A stretch of DNA of 64,000 nt from positions 5,461,001-5,525,000 of the forward strand of contig JAULJL010000020.1 of NCBI GenBank assembly GCA_030761205.1, given 5' to 3'. Below are positions 38,518-50,697 of this stretch, in pieces. Made by a program: the position numbers and the translations under genes. The stretch's first letter is position 1, and each line of letters begins with the position of its first letter. The notes under the pieces are model-generated. The model saw nothing but the letters and a program-made list of their open reading frames with translations. It had not been told where the DNA came from and did not search any database. This DNA is from Fremontodendron californicum (taxonomy: Eukaryota; Streptophyta; Magnoliopsida; Malvales; Malvaceae).

Positions 38518-38526
38518 GATTTTATA
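38518..38526 (-). promoter_or_regulatory. TATA box of the Ole e 1-like gene
   Basis: The minus strand reads CCTATAAAATC about 70 bp upstream of the ATG, which would place transcription start near 38490 and give a short 5' UTR of about 40-45 nt. Confidence 0.65.
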
Positions 38527-38756
38527 GGAGGGATATACGTGGGATTGTTCACGAGTAAAAATTAAGTAATAGTTTTGGGGGACTTTTGAAGAAGGTCACA
38601 TGCAAAAACAATATTGAAAGATTTCGCGTCTTGCGGCATTTTGTTCTCGAATTTTGCATTAATTGGGGGGTCGGTCAGATCCACTTGCCAAATCCTTCGT
38701 TTGCGCCAAATTTTATTTATGGGTTCTGCAAAAGATAAATTATTGTACTACTTTTA
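38527..38756. other. Upstream region of the Ole e 1-like gene
   Basis: Promoter-side sequence of the minus-strand gene; no additional element recognised before the family C repeat. Confidence 0.35.
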
Positions 38757-39011
38757 AGTTTTAATTAAACCTGATAATATTGAACACGATATGATTACAC
38801 AATACGAAAAAAATGACTAAAACACGATACGAAACACAACACCTACACGAAAAAAAAACACGTACATGACATGAATATACGAACATGTCAAAATCTATGT
38901 AATATAAATTATTAATATGTCAAAATTTATATAAATATAAGACATCTTAAACACGATTATGACACGAAAAATACATAAATACGATACAGATACACGAATT
39001 ATCCGGTCTAC
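38757..39011. repeat. Family C dispersed repeat, copy 2
   Basis: Rich in AACACGATACGAA-type words. The ends (ACCTGATAATATTG on the left; TAGACCGGATAATTCGTG as reverse complement of the right) are roughly inverted repeats. Similar to 39219-39476 and, in opposite orientation, 29496-29850. Likely a MITE family, but without a clear target duplication. Confidence 0.5.
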
Positions 39012-39218
39012 CTTTAAACCAGCAATGTATGAAAAATGAGATGCTCGAATACATTAACCAGCAACAAGTACTGACTTAGTTGTATCTTTGTGGCTAAAGT
39101 GCTTGCTTAGTTGCAATTCTGAAATGGATATTTTTTTGTTTTTTGAATGATGAAATGGAAATATTAAGCACAGGCTTCTGTCCTTGATGCCCATTTCTAT
39201 TTTAGTACTGTACAACTA

Positions 39219-39476
39219 GACCTAATAATTTTAGAGACGATATGAAAATATGACCATAAACACGATATGTTTAGTAAACACGAAAACAGTGTAATAAACA
39301 ACACGTTTAAATATGATTAACACGATTGACATGATATTTTAATATATATATATATTATCGTATTCATATTTAAGATTTTGACACATTTAATAATTTTTGT
39401 TATATTTATTTTTACACGACTGACAGAAAAAAAAAAAAAAAACACGAAACACAATTGTATACAAGAATTGACAGAT
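39219..39476. repeat. Family C dispersed repeat, copy 3
   Basis: Starts TAGACCTAATAATTT and ends with AATTGACAGATCTA, again roughly inverted, with AAACACGATATG and ACACGATTGACATG words inside and an (AT)n run at about 39345-39357. Confidence 0.5.
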
Positions 39477-39794
39477 CTACACATAACCATTATCATTTCA
39501 TGCATCGAGCAAGCATCATGTTAGAAACTTTAATATGCATGTGCAAATGCGAACTTAATGGAGGGGGGAGCACGGAAAAAATTTAGCATGTCTAAACAAG
39601 ATCACTCTAAGACATGAAAAATGAAAAAAAAAAAATGGATCAGTTTTGACTTGATATTTTTATCAAAATTTAGTTATTAATGTAGACTTTAATGAATGTT
39701 ATCGATCCCTATGACAAAACCATCGTATTTTGCAATTTTTTTTATTAAGTGGCTAAAATATTTATGAAACTTTAAGATGAAGTTGAGGCAAATC

Positions 39795-39902
39795 GCCAAC
39801 AAGCTCTTGGCTGAGTGGCTAAGAGTCTTGGGGGCATGAAGTCTTGGGTTCAAACCCAAGCAACCCCTCCCCTTACCCAATTATCAAAAAAAAAAAAAAA
39901 AA
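39795..39902 (+). mobile_element. Short tRNA-related SINE (108 bp)
   Basis: Box A-like TGGCTGAGTGGC and box B-like GGTTCAAACCC give an internal RNA polymerase III promoter of tRNA-Leu/Ser type. The body ends in a run of about 19 A. A 15-bp target duplication AAGTTGAGGCAAATC flanks it (39780-39794 and 39903-39917). The non-A body is only about 90 bp, so there is almost no tRNA-unrelated region. Confidence 0.85.
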
Positions 39903-39917
39903 AAGTTGAGGCAAATC

Positions 39918-42034
39918 ATGTGCACGATGCATGCGTAAAATTTGGATCAAAAGTCAATGACAGCAAGCATGATCACATGAAGGTAAAAAACAAGCATGGA
40001 TTCTTTTTATATAAAAAAAAAAATGGTAATGAATCTTAATTAGGGCTCTTAATGAAGAACTCAAGTAATTAACTGTATGTTTTATCAACGGAATCCAATC
40101 CCAACGAAGAAATTCGACCAATATATCGTTAATTATTTACAATTTATTAGAGTTCGCTAATAATGTGCTTAAGGTGTTATTGGTTGATTTTTTAGGAAAA
40201 TTTTATAACGATTTAACTACTCAGATGATCAACAGATTCTCACACTTGATACTTCTAGCAAGATCGAGAATAGACGGCATAAAAAAGGAAGTTTGGATAT
40301 TTTTATAAGTTAAAACTATTCCTATGTGCATGAAAGATAAAGATAATGTATCAAGAAGTAAGTTAAATGCGTTAAAAGGTAAAATAAGTTACAATAAATT
40401 TATAAATTATAATTTTTTTAGAAACATATAACTTGCAAGTTGCTATTATAAACTTAAGTTCAAATCTTTTAAATTGTCATTCTAAATACATGAATTCATA
40501 TTATAAAATCATAAAAAATTAGTGTCATGTTAAACAAATGAATTTATAAACGAAAATTAGTTTTTTTTTTTTTTAAAAATTAAATGTTATTAATTAATAT
40601 ATTTTAAATCATAATTTTAAAATATAAATAAACGATTTTTTAATTATAATTGCTTATTAATAAATTTTTACATTATTTAATATTATAAAAAAATTATTTT
40701 TATAAAATTGAGAAATGTTATAAAGAAGATTTTAATTACAAAGAGAAATTTTTTATCAAAGTAAATTAAAAAAAAAAAAAACTATAACTAAGTATATCAT
40801 TAAAAGATATATTGTTAATTGAAGGACATGCAAACCAATTAGAGAACTCGAACACTTTTCTAACTTCAAAGCTCATAAATCATGACTATTAAAGATAATA
40901 AAACTAAAACATATATACGAGATATTCATTGAAATAAAATGAGAAAAAAAAAAGCTTGTTTAAAAAATTTACCATCATTATAAATTACTTGAAGAACTCT
41001 TACCATATTAAAAAAATGAGCTTATATCTCATTAATTTATAAACTCAAATTGATTAAAAAAAATATCTTGCCAAACCTCTTGCATTGAGATGATATTGAA
41101 ACCAAAGTTGTCTATATATATTTAATGATATGATATTTAATTATTCATGTTCTAACTTTATATTTGATAAAATTTAATCAGTTATCTAAAAAATTATTAT
41201 CCGAAAAATTATATCATAATGATATCAATTCAATATAAATAAAAATCTTTTTCTATTTATAAAAATAATTTTATCATTAAAAAATAAAATTATGATAAGT
41301 AAAAATTATTTAAAAATGGTAACTTAAAATAATAAAAATGATAATTTGATTACTCATGAACTCTAAATTATTTTTGTTTAAATTTAACCAAATAAAAATT
41401 ATTTTAAAAACTATTATCGAAACAATTCTATCATAATGATAGCAATTTAATATAATTTTTTTGTTGAAACAAGCAATTCAATATAATTAAAACTCTTTTC
41501 TATTTATAAAACCAATCTTATTATTAAATTTCAAAATTATAATAAAAAATTAATTAAAATGACAATTTAATAATATAATCAAAGAAAATGTCCGTTTTCG
41601 AAATTTAAAAGTTTTTCCATATTCATGCTTGTATATAGAGTATATAGAATATAGTGATCACTCAATTTAATATGGTATTAGAGCTCTTGAATTCAAATCT
41701 TGACAACTGTTTTCTCTTTAAATATTTCTTCATCAATGTTTTTTGTTGTCTTCAGCTTGCAATAATTCCTTTTACATTTAGGCTCACGTGCAAGTCCTTT
41801 AATCATATTCATTTGACTTACATATGAAGAGCGTGTTAATCTTAAATATAATAATTTAATCATTTCCTATAAACTTAAAATTTTAAAATAATGGCCCTAA
41901 ATTTTACTTATTAAGAAACTAATATTAATTAGGGGTGGTTTTACTAATGAGTATCATAGAGCATTCTTAAAATTATCATATTAGATAATATATTTTGTCA
42001 ATGCACTAAAATTCATCACATTAACTCGTTAAAG
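39918..42034. other. AT-rich intergenic DNA
   Basis: No gene or element recognised in about 2.1 kb; very AT-rich. Confidence 0.5.
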
Positions 42035-42039
42035 TATAT

Positions 42040-45000
42040 TGTCATAATGGTTTTTTTGACCGATAGACGATTAAAAAAAATATAAGGAGTCGTCACCAAT
42101 CTTTTTTTACTAGGTGTGATTGATCACCTAAGAAAATGTATCTTTGAAAAGGAATTTTAAAATTAATTAAAACCTTTTAAAAAGTTAATTTTGAAGTCTG
42201 CGATTGAAAATCAGAGAAAAATATGACGGATTCGGGAGTACGATTACGTATGGGAAAGGTAATAGCACCTCACGGCGCTCGTTAATAAAACGGTACCAAT
42301 TAATAATGTGTTATCCTAAATCTCGATTTAATAGACTCAACAACGGTATTTAAAATTAATTCTCTTTTTATTTATTTTCCAAAATATGTTTATTAATCTG
42401 AAAAAGAAATTGTCATTATTATTATTATTATTTTTGAAATGAAAGTGAGCATAAATCTCTTATCGATAATGCTCATTAAACATTCCCAATACTTTTGGTG
42501 GTATTTAACGAGAACCTCTCACCTCGAGATATCTTAGAAATCACTACTGTGACGTCCCTCGACTTTCGTCGTCGAGATTCGTCGTCCACATTTATTTTTA
42601 AATTTCCTTTTTAAGATTATTTTATTTGTGTAAAAAGAAATTATTCTTTTATTTTTTATTTATGAAAGCGAATGTGAATCCTTTATTAAAAATGCTCGTT
42701 AAATACTCCCAATACTTTTGGTGATATTTTAACGAAATTTTCTCACCTCAACATATCTTAGGAATTACTACCGTGACATCCTTCAAATTCCATCGTCGGC
42801 AATTTCCATTCACTATTTTTTATTTAGATGCATATGATGCAAATATTTAAGCATGAGATGCACATGATTAAGCATATAAGACATGTGATTAAAAATATAA
42901 TCATACGATTAAACATACTAAGCATATCATTTGTAAATATGAGCATGGCAAAATATGAAGTACGCACATATTCATTTTTTACTTATTTATTACTTTCATC
43001 ATTTCTATTTTCGAAATGAACACGATTTTTTTCGTATTGAGAATATCGCCAAATACTCTAACTACTTGTGGTGATATTTAACGAAATTCTCTCACCTCGA
43101 GATATCTAGGGAATCACTACTGTGACGTCCCTCGACTCCTATCGTCAGAGATTCTCATTCGCTTTTATTATGTATGCACCAAAATGCCATTTTTTATTTC
43201 TTTAAAAAGATTAATAATGCATTTAATAAAAAAATACAAATAAAATAAGGTAAGGTAAGAAAATAATAATAATAATAATAACTATTATAACAAGTAAGGT
43301 AAATAGATAAAAGAAATAAAATTATGAACTAACATGAAATATAAATAAAAATGAAATAACATAGATGATAACAAAGAAAAATAAAGTAAAATAAACATAA
43401 AAATAAAAACATACCTTAGAAAATTGCGAAAAAATCGTAGTTTGGGTGCTAGAATTAATTCCTGAGAGAAAAGAAAAAATAAAAAATTAGAATTTATGTT
43501 TCCTTAATTTTATTTAATTTAATTTAATTTAATTTAATTTTTTTCTTTTCTTTTTATTTTTTCTTTCTTCTTTTCTCTCCTCTTTCCTTTTCTTTCTTTC
43601 TTTTCCTTTCTTTCTTTCTTTCCTTTCCTTTCATTTCTTTTCTTTCTTTCCTTTTCCTTTTCCTTTTTCTTTTCTTTCCTTTTCTTTCTTTTCTTTCTTT
43701 CTTTCTTTCCTTTCTTTTTTTTCCTTTCCTTTTCTTTCCCTTTTTTTTTACCTGAGGCGGGTCAGGCGAAGACCCAAGCCGACCCGAGGGTCGGCGCGTG
43801 GGTCATGCTTGACCCAACTGCCCAAGGCTTTTATAAGACAAGTTTTTTTTTTTTTCATTTTTTCTTCTTTCTTCTCTCTCTTCCTTCTCCATTCTCTCAA
43901 CCTTCTTCATCTTTTCTCCATGTTCATCCCCAAGCCCAGAAAACAGCCCCAAACCCATATCTGGCGGCCAACAATCGCGCTGATCGCCGAAGTCCACCGA
44001 CGCCCGTTTGGCCCCAAAACCTCACCTCATGTTCTTCTCCTCCTCCTCTTTCCATTTTTGGCCTTGGATCCCTAAAAATGCCCAAATTTTCCTAGATCTA
44101 CACCCCAAGCTCGTGGCATTCTTTACCCGATCCCACCGCTTCCACAGTTCGATCGGGCCAAAATCTCAGTATGTTACTCCCCTACCCATGGCCTTCCTTT
44201 TCACTGTTGTGATCTTCTAAAACATTTTCCGAACCCCACAAATCCTAAAGAACCTGAAACTTGGTGTTTTTGTGTGTTTGTGTTTGCTGCTAGTTGTGTG
44301 GTCTTTTTGTTTTGGGATGGTGTTTGTATGTGATGATGAGGTAGGCTAGTGGAGTGGGTGTCGAGGGTGCAAGTTGGTGGTGGCTGTATGGGGCAAAGGT
44401 GAGGCTCGTTGTGGTGGCTGTGTGGGGCGAGGGTGTGGGTGATGGGTCTCGGGTTTTCCAGAAACCCTTTCCTTAATCTCGATGCCCTCCTTTTTTTCTA
44501 TGTTTGTGTGGCTCTTTTGTAGAGCATTGGCTGCCAATTCCTATCCAGATTTTCTGGGATTTGGACATTGCTTCAAACAGTGGTGTTGCAGGTGGCTGAG
44601 TAGGGGTGACAGTGGTGCTGGTGCAGGCCACTGGGCAGGCTGGTCGGCAGGGGTGCAGGGGCAATGGGGCTGGAAGCAGGTTGGGGCCGTAGCTGCTTGG
44701 CTAGGGTGTGGGTTGCAGCAAATTATATTTTAGGCCTTATGTACACATGGCCCGAAAATAGCCTAATGGACTCAAAAACAAAACAATAGGGTTAGGCCCA
44801 ATAAACCTAATTTAATCGAAGCCCGAATCAGTTTTTAGTCCAATACGATTTGTCCAATTCAATGTCCAAATAGTAAAATGGGTCCAGTTAATGACTTCGA
44901 ATTAAAAACAAGTCAGATCGTTTATCAACTTAGTGAACTTGAAAAATTGGGTTGGCGAAATAAAATGACTAAATTAGAAGGGTCGATTTAAAAGCAATCT

Positions 45001-45089
45001 TGAATCACTTGACTCGGAATCGACTTAGACCTAACTTGCTTGATTCGAACGCAATTCAAACATAACCCAGACAAAATTAGGTTGCTACA
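42040..45089 (-). mobile_element. Solo LTR (3050 bp) of an Ogre/TAT-type element
   Basis: On the minus strand it begins TGTAGCAACCTAATTTTGTC and ends AACCATTATGACA, flanked by a perfect 5-bp duplication TATAT (42035-42039 and 45090-45094). Three copies of a motif pairing TCACCTCGAGATATCT-like sequence with an ACTACTGTGACGTCCCTCGA-like segment lie near 42480-42600, 42715-42800 and 43050-43160; the solo LTR at 2871 has two. A TATA-like CTTATAAAAG (minus strand) lies near 43828, followed on that strand by a GC-rich block and a 250-bp purine tract. The short open frames inside are LTR sequence. Confidence 0.92.
43540..43749 (-). repeat. Polypyrimidine (+)/polypurine (-) tract inside solo LTR
   Basis: An almost uninterrupted TTTCC/TTTCTT tract on the plus strand. 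On the sense (minus) strand of the LTR it is a purine run just downstream of the GC-rich leader block, the same position as the purine tract of the LTR at 2871-5833. Confidence 0.8.
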
Positions 45090-45094
45090 TATAT

Positions 45095-45711
45095 CCTAAC
45101 AAGTTTCTTAACTAACCTTAAAGATTGTAAAGATTATTTTTAATTAAGAAACTCAATACCAAAAGTTTATATTTGGCAAAAAAAAAACTTTTCTAGCAAG
45201 TAGCAACCGAAGTAACAAGGTTATGTATTTTCTACGTAGAGCTTATGGTTGTAAAGGGATCGATGACTTTTCACCATAAATCAAACAACCTTTAAATATA
45301 ATGGATTAAAACTTTATTTCTAGCAATCAACCTTCTCTTATTCTTAACTTTTACCATCATAAAAATTTTGGATTTAACCCGAAAAGTGTAGTTATGAAGG
45401 GAAATACCTCTTCATGGGCTTGATTCACTTTGAATCGAATCTTGAACAAAAAATTTTAAATTTGAATCCGATCTAATTTGATTTGAAATATTATTTAATT
45501 AATAAAAAAGTACTTTTATTTAATATTTAAAATATTAATAAAATTTTAAAAGTTTTCAAATAATATCGAATTTATTGGAGCTTGATTAAGTCAGATGGGA
45601 CCTTAAGCAAGGTTTTCAAATGGTCAAACAAAAAATATGTAATGATAATAACAACGGAGAAATAGTTCACAAACTTGAAATCTCTCCTTTTAATTAATGG
45701 GGTATAGGGTT
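45095..45711. other. Intergenic DNA
   Basis: No gene recognised. Confidence 0.45.
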
Positions 45712-47150
45712 TGTCGCGGCGCCATTACCCTCTTTCTACAAAACCGATTTATTAGGATGTGCAGCGTTCACGCTTATATAACCCAAGACCTTCCCTTTTC
45801 TTTCCGATATGGGATTGAAGCACCATGCCTTCCCCTTGGACACTTATCGTGACATTCTCCTCCACCCAATATCGTGACGCCCTCGTCACGATGACCCACC
45901 CTGCCTGCCCTCTCTTGGGGTGTTTGGCGTGGTGTCACTAACCCACCCTGCCTACCCTTCCTTGGGGTGCTTAGTGTTATCCAAAATTGAATCCGAAGTT
46001 AGCAAGTTTAAGTTTCAATACTGCATAAACATATAAGTAGAATTAAAAAAAAATATAAGAACAAATTACATTTTATTCACCAAAACCAAATTTCAATAAA
46101 CGAACATTACAAAGAACACATATACTTACTGATTTTATTTGAACACAGAAAATCAAGATTGAGTCAAGGTAGAACCTCTGACCTTAAGACGATTTTTGCT
46201 TGTCTCTTAGGTGCTTACAGAAGAAGGCAACTTGTCTCCCAAGTCTCTTCAATCACGTTGCTGTTAAGAGCACACTCAATGACAACACAGCGAACCAGAA
46301 AAAATAAAATCGGTCTCTCTCACAAGACAACAGAAAACCGAGAGCAAGGAGAAAAATTAAGTTTTTAAAACAGACTCTGCTCTCGGGTATTTATAGGAAA
46401 CCAAAAGACTGTTTGGAACATACATACCATTTGAAAAGAATTGGTTCGGTCAACAGACAATAGACAGAACGTTTGAAAAAAAGGGTTCGGTTTTGGTCCG
46501 AACTGGCAAGTCTTAATCGGAATGGTCAACAGACAAAACTGTTGAAAAAGGAAAAGATTTAGTTTTTGTCTGAACCGGCATGTCTTAATCAAACAGGTTT
46601 AACTGGTTAGGCTTAACAGTAAAAAATTAATTATTTTTCAAGCCCAAGCCCGGTGTGCGTGTATGGTCCAGCCCAAGTTTGTGTAGGTCCTCACGCTTCA
46701 CAAAAACTTGATTGCCCCTTGAGACCCAAACCCATATTGAACCTTAGCCTATATAAACACAAACATAAGCTTTTCTTTTTCCAATGTGGGATTTCACACC
46801 AGGCTAAACATTAACCATCTTCTTCATCTTCAAGTGGGTACTTTTGAGATCAGTTTCTCATTCAATATTGATATCAATTGTATACCTTAATTATATACGT
46901 GTATCTACTTACACCAACCTACATATTCATATACGTATTTCATATTTATACACATAATTAATCAATTGATATCCAACACTTGGCGTGGCGTCAAGACTGG
47001 TCCACCTTACCTATCCTGCTAGGCGCTTGGCGTGGAGTCGGGCAGTCAAGGGTTGCTTTAATACCACTTGTCATGGGGTCATTACCCTTTCTCAGCAAAA
47101 CCAACTTATTGAGGTGTGCAGTGTTAGTAGTTTATAATGTTGGTAAGTAA
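45712..47150 (-). mobile_element. Degenerate TRIM-like LTR element, minus orientation
   Basis: A segment starting TGTCGCGGCGCCATTACC at about 45712 is repeated in the same orientation, in altered form, at about 47089 (TGTCATGGGGTCATTACC), as two LTR ends would be. On the minus strand, ATCCCATATCGGAAAGAAAA leads to a TTATATAAGCG TATA box, an arrangement common in short plant LTRs. A separate solo LTR (45975-46978) has inserted into it. Right-hand LTR truncated; ends approximate. Confidence 0.5.
45975..46978 (-). mobile_element. Solo LTR (about 1.0 kb) nested in the TRIM-like element
   Basis: On the minus strand it begins TGTTGGATATCAATTG and ends TTTTGGATAACA. The flanks CTTAG (45970-45974) and CTTGG (46979-46983) match at four of five. 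Removing it would restore a GGGGTGCTTGGCGTGG phrase like others nearby. The minus strand carries ATCCCACATTGGAAAAAG then a TTTATATAGG TATA box. No internal domain. Confidence 0.65.
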
Positions 47151-47327
47151 CCATTCTTATATTATCTAGAAAAGTCAAGCCTATAAAGCATATAAAATAA
47201 TTAATTTTATTATAATTATAATTTTAGAATAATTAAATTCTAAAAATTATAATTGTTCATAATTATTTGTCTTATAAAGACACAACTTTTGTATTGTAAA
47301 AGTTGTCTTGTAAAGACATAACTCTTA

Positions 47328-49532
47328 GGGCGGGTTTGGTTCGGTGAATCTTTCATTGCGGTTGGTAATAGGATTCCCCCTTACAAGATGACAAAGTCAC
47401 ATTCCCATGAATCTTACATGCATGCGTTTGGTTGTCCGTCCCTTCGTTTAAGATGATCATGTTTGGTTGGTAGGAATGTAACATTCCAAAATTTTCACAT
47501 TACTAAAATACCCTAGCCTTTCTACAAGCTAGTAGTAGATGGTGACCTGCAGTTATCGAAAGCCCTCCCTTTGTCCCTCCATGATAATCAGGACAAACCA
47601 GTGTGGGCTTTAAAATTTTCAGTTTCATCAATTCATAATCTACTATTTAAGTATTAACAAAAAGAAAACTACTATTTAAGTCTCAAAATAATGCTACAAT
47701 TCTTAAATTATCAAGCATACACAAACAAAATTATATGCAAAACATTGATCAACAACAAAATTTACCCTACATAAGTTGTCCAAATTGACAAGGAAATTAA
47801 AATCATTTGCCAATATACAAAATAAGCAAAGTTGTGCAAACTCCAATAAGAAATCCCATAATTAATCCTTTATTATGATAAGAAGAATGAGATGCATAAT
47901 TGCTACTGCACATATCATTTGAATTTTTTTGAAATATTTCTTCATGTTGTTCTGTCACATTTAAGTTCCAATACTCTACAAATGCAGTTTCTGCATCCCT
48001 TCGATCCTTATACATCTTGTGATGGGCACCCCGATAACCCAAGACTTGCACTTTAGCTTCATCCCAAGTATTATAAATACCTGGTCTACGTCCGTCAAAA
48101 ACAACATAATACTTTCCAATCATTTTTAAAAAACCTAAAAACATAAAGTAATTATCAACATAATTTTCAAAACATCTACAAAAAACAACAATTATGTGCT
48201 ACATTCTATGCATATCTATAGCATAGAAAATATGAAATTCAAAAGCTACAACTAGGCTTATATGTTTGATATGCAAATGAAGTTGACTTTGGCACATCAA
48301 GCTAAAGCAGAGATTAGACCGAAACTATATGAGAAAAAGAAAGATGCTGTGTATTAACCAAATAAAAACAAAAAAAAGTAATACTAGACAATTTCTTTGA
48401 TAAGCACAGAATGAGCAATTGTTTCAAGTTGACTTTAGGCCTAGAAAGAGCCAACCTAGATTTGTCGTGGGGGTTTCAGAGTCTATCCAACCCCTTTCAA
48501 AATTTATCCATTTTCAATCTTTTCCTCACGGTCTCAGCCACTTCCTACTGCACTTAACTTTATTTGTTTAGTCTTTGTTGTTGGTCAGTTGATAATCAAC
48601 AATAAGATCATGCAAAAGTATATGAGAATATATAAAAATCACTTTCTTGTCCTTTGCCAATGACCTATAAATGGTTAGTCAATCTTGAGCAATGAGCAGC
48701 CTAGAATACAAAATAGCAAAATCTAACCTTGTTTCAACAGGCTACCAAAGACATGATCAAGACTTTCTTTGCTTTCTTCATTTTCTGCTTTCTTCTCCTG
48801 GTAAGCATTATTTCACATGTAATCTTAGAGCAGCAACTCTAGTGAAAACCAGTTTCTTTATAGTTATACTCAATCAAAGTGTCAAGAAAAATCAATAATT
48901 CATCATGTTATGCTATCCCTAGACCCCTAAGAAAAGAAACCCCTAAAATTAAAATTCCTAAGAAGCACCAAGATTTGCTTTGTCACTCTAAATCTTTCCA
49001 ATCCCCAAATAATCAGGCTATCCAAAAACCCCAAACCTAAACCCCCAATATTCGAAACCCCAAACATTAAAACCAGAATCAAGACCCTAAACTTTCAATC
49101 TGACATGCAAACACAAAATCAATAACCTAAAATAAATATAAATCAAAGATTTCGAAATGAAATCATACCTGAATTTCGAATGGGAGAGGCAACGATTATG
49201 GAGAAGTCAAGAGGTAGAGGCAACGATCCAGGTAGAAATCAAGACCAGAGAAAGAGTGACTGTCGACTAAAACAAATGTCGTGGCATTGGGGGTGTTATT
49301 TCATTATGTTATTAAGGGCAAAAGTGGCAAAAATGTTACATTACGGGCTTAATGTAACATAACCTCAGAGAGAGGAGGGTATGACATTACACCCAATATG
49401 ATCCAATTTTGACACTGTAGCTAATATCATATTACCGAGCTTGCGGAATGTCAGTGAACCAAATATGGTAATCTCATGACAGAATGTAAGATTACAGCCT
49501 GTAATGAAATATTCACCGAACCAAACCCGCCC
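47328..49532. mobile_element. PIF/Harbinger-type DNA transposon, non-autonomous (2.2 kb)
   Basis: The inverted ends start GGGCGGGTTTGGTTCGGTGA and stay similar for about 30 bp on each side. The 3-bp target duplication TTA (47325-47327 and 49533-49535) and the GGG start are the PIF/Harbinger pattern. No DDE transposase or Myb-like ORF is visible. Instead it carries a small gene with a viroplasmin-like domain (47803-48123) and, on the same strand, a plausible 5' non-coding exon ending at a CAG|GTATGA donor (49168). Confidence 0.85.
47803..48123 (-). CDS. Viroplasmin/RNase H1-N-like protein with C-terminal membrane anchor
   Basis: The open frame runs to 48144, but the Met at 48123 (MIGKYYVVFDGRRPG) is the better start because the domain begins there; this gives 106 residues. 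Residues 4-52 (YYVVFDGRRPGIYNTWDEAK, then a YRGAHHKMYKDRRDAETAF-like end) match the small domain shared by caulimovirus viroplasmin and the N-terminus of eukaryotic RNase H1, which binds RNA/DNA hybrid or double-stranded RNA. There is no RNase H catalytic domain. After a polar Ser/Asn-rich linker, the last 20 or so residues (GLIMGFLIGVCTTLLILYIG) form one membrane span, so a tail-anchored protein is predicted. A splice acceptor-like TTTTTAG lies just upstream, and a possible 5' UTR exon with donor at 49168 is on the same strand. The gene lies wholly inside the PIF/Harbinger element. Whether it serves the transposon or is a captured host fragment is unknown. Confidence 0.7.
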   Translation of the reverse strand: MIGKYYVVFDGRRPGIYNTWDEAKVQVLGYRGAHHKMYKDRRDAETAFVEYWNLNVTEQHEEIFQKNSNDMCSSNYASHSSYHNKGLIMGFLIGVCTTLLILYIGK

Positions 49533-49535
49533 TTA

Positions 49536-50558
49536 CATGTAAAGTTGTCTTGCAAAACAACACAACTCTTACAAAAGGGTAGACATTCATTCATTATCTA
49601 TATAAAGGCTTTTCTGTTCAATCATTTTTACTATTATACTTGGAGTGTTGAGGGCATTGTTATATCTTGGAGGCATATAAAAACCTTAAGGAAAGTGTTC
49701 TACACGCCTCAAAGCCATCATACTTTACTAACATTATTTTCTTTTTCTTGTTCATTCTCTAACTTTTTCCAACAATCTTATGGCTTTTATAATGTGAAAC
49801 TTTTATGTTTCGCAATTATGGAGATACAAGAGAAAGAAATTTAAAAGTGCATGACCAACGAAGAAAGAATTGATTGATCGAAAGATATCTTTGCACAAAA
49901 ACAAGATACGTTTTTTATGTTGTGCTTTAAAATGAATTTATGATGCATTATTACATGCAATTTTCTCATATATATTTTACTACTATTAAATTTTGAAAAA
50001 TGCATTATCGAGACTTCGGATCTTGTTTGTTGGCTTTTATTTTAATTTTGATTTTTAATTAATTAAATTTATAATGTGCACGGAAGCCATGAATTTGTGT
50101 TTTCAAGACATAGTTATGGTTTTAATTTCTATGTCTAATTTTTGTAATTGTAAAGAAAAAATATATGATTTGTTAAGATCAAATTGATGATCATTTGATC
50201 TTAAAATGAATAAAAACTTGGTTTTACAAAATGACATAGCTAGGACATTATTAGTGTACATTATGGATGGCTTTTATCATTGTATAATGACTTATGTGCT
50301 AATAGGATAGATATCATTCTAATGGAGCTAATAGATTCATTTAATTGCCTTGAAGAGAAAGTCTAAAGGCTAGATATCATTTATATTTTAATGAATTTGT
50401 TAGCGCAACCGAAGTCAGTTGATGTCGATAATAAAGATGTAGTCTTTCCTTATAAAAGGCTATAAGCTCTAAATAATAAGGCGAAGTTTTTTAAAGCCAA
50501 AAGGAATCTACTTTTTAGTTTCCTTATAAAATTAATTTTGGTATTATAATTGCATAAA
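49536..50558. other. Intergenic DNA, possibly old LTR sequence on the left
   Basis: GTTGTCTTGTAAAGACATAA-type repeats occur on both sides of the PIF insertion (47250-47327 and 49536-49570), followed by a TATATAAAGGC TATA-like word near 49600. The PIF element may have landed in an older LTR, but no boundary is visible. No gene. Confidence 0.35.
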
Positions 50559-50697
50559 CATAGTGTAGACACCTAATTTTGTCCGGACCACTAAACAGGT
50601 ATGTTTTCCTCCCATATTGATGTTTCCGAGTATAAAAAGACTGTTTTCATCCTGTATGTTGTACTCCGAGACTTAGTTTAAGAGGGCGAGCACAAAA

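Noticed and set aside
39795..39902. A true tRNA gene
   Set aside because: Box A and B are present, but a long A tail and a 15-bp target duplication mark it as a SINE, and the arms do not complete a cloverleaf.
43803..44220. Several overlapping open frames of 64-96 codons
   Set aside because: They fall in the solo LTR at 42040-45089, are low-complexity near poly-T, and have no recognisable domain.
45712..46978. A Cassandra-type TRIM with 5S rRNA-like sequence
   Set aside because: No 5S rRNA-like promoter segment could be seen in either LTR of this region.
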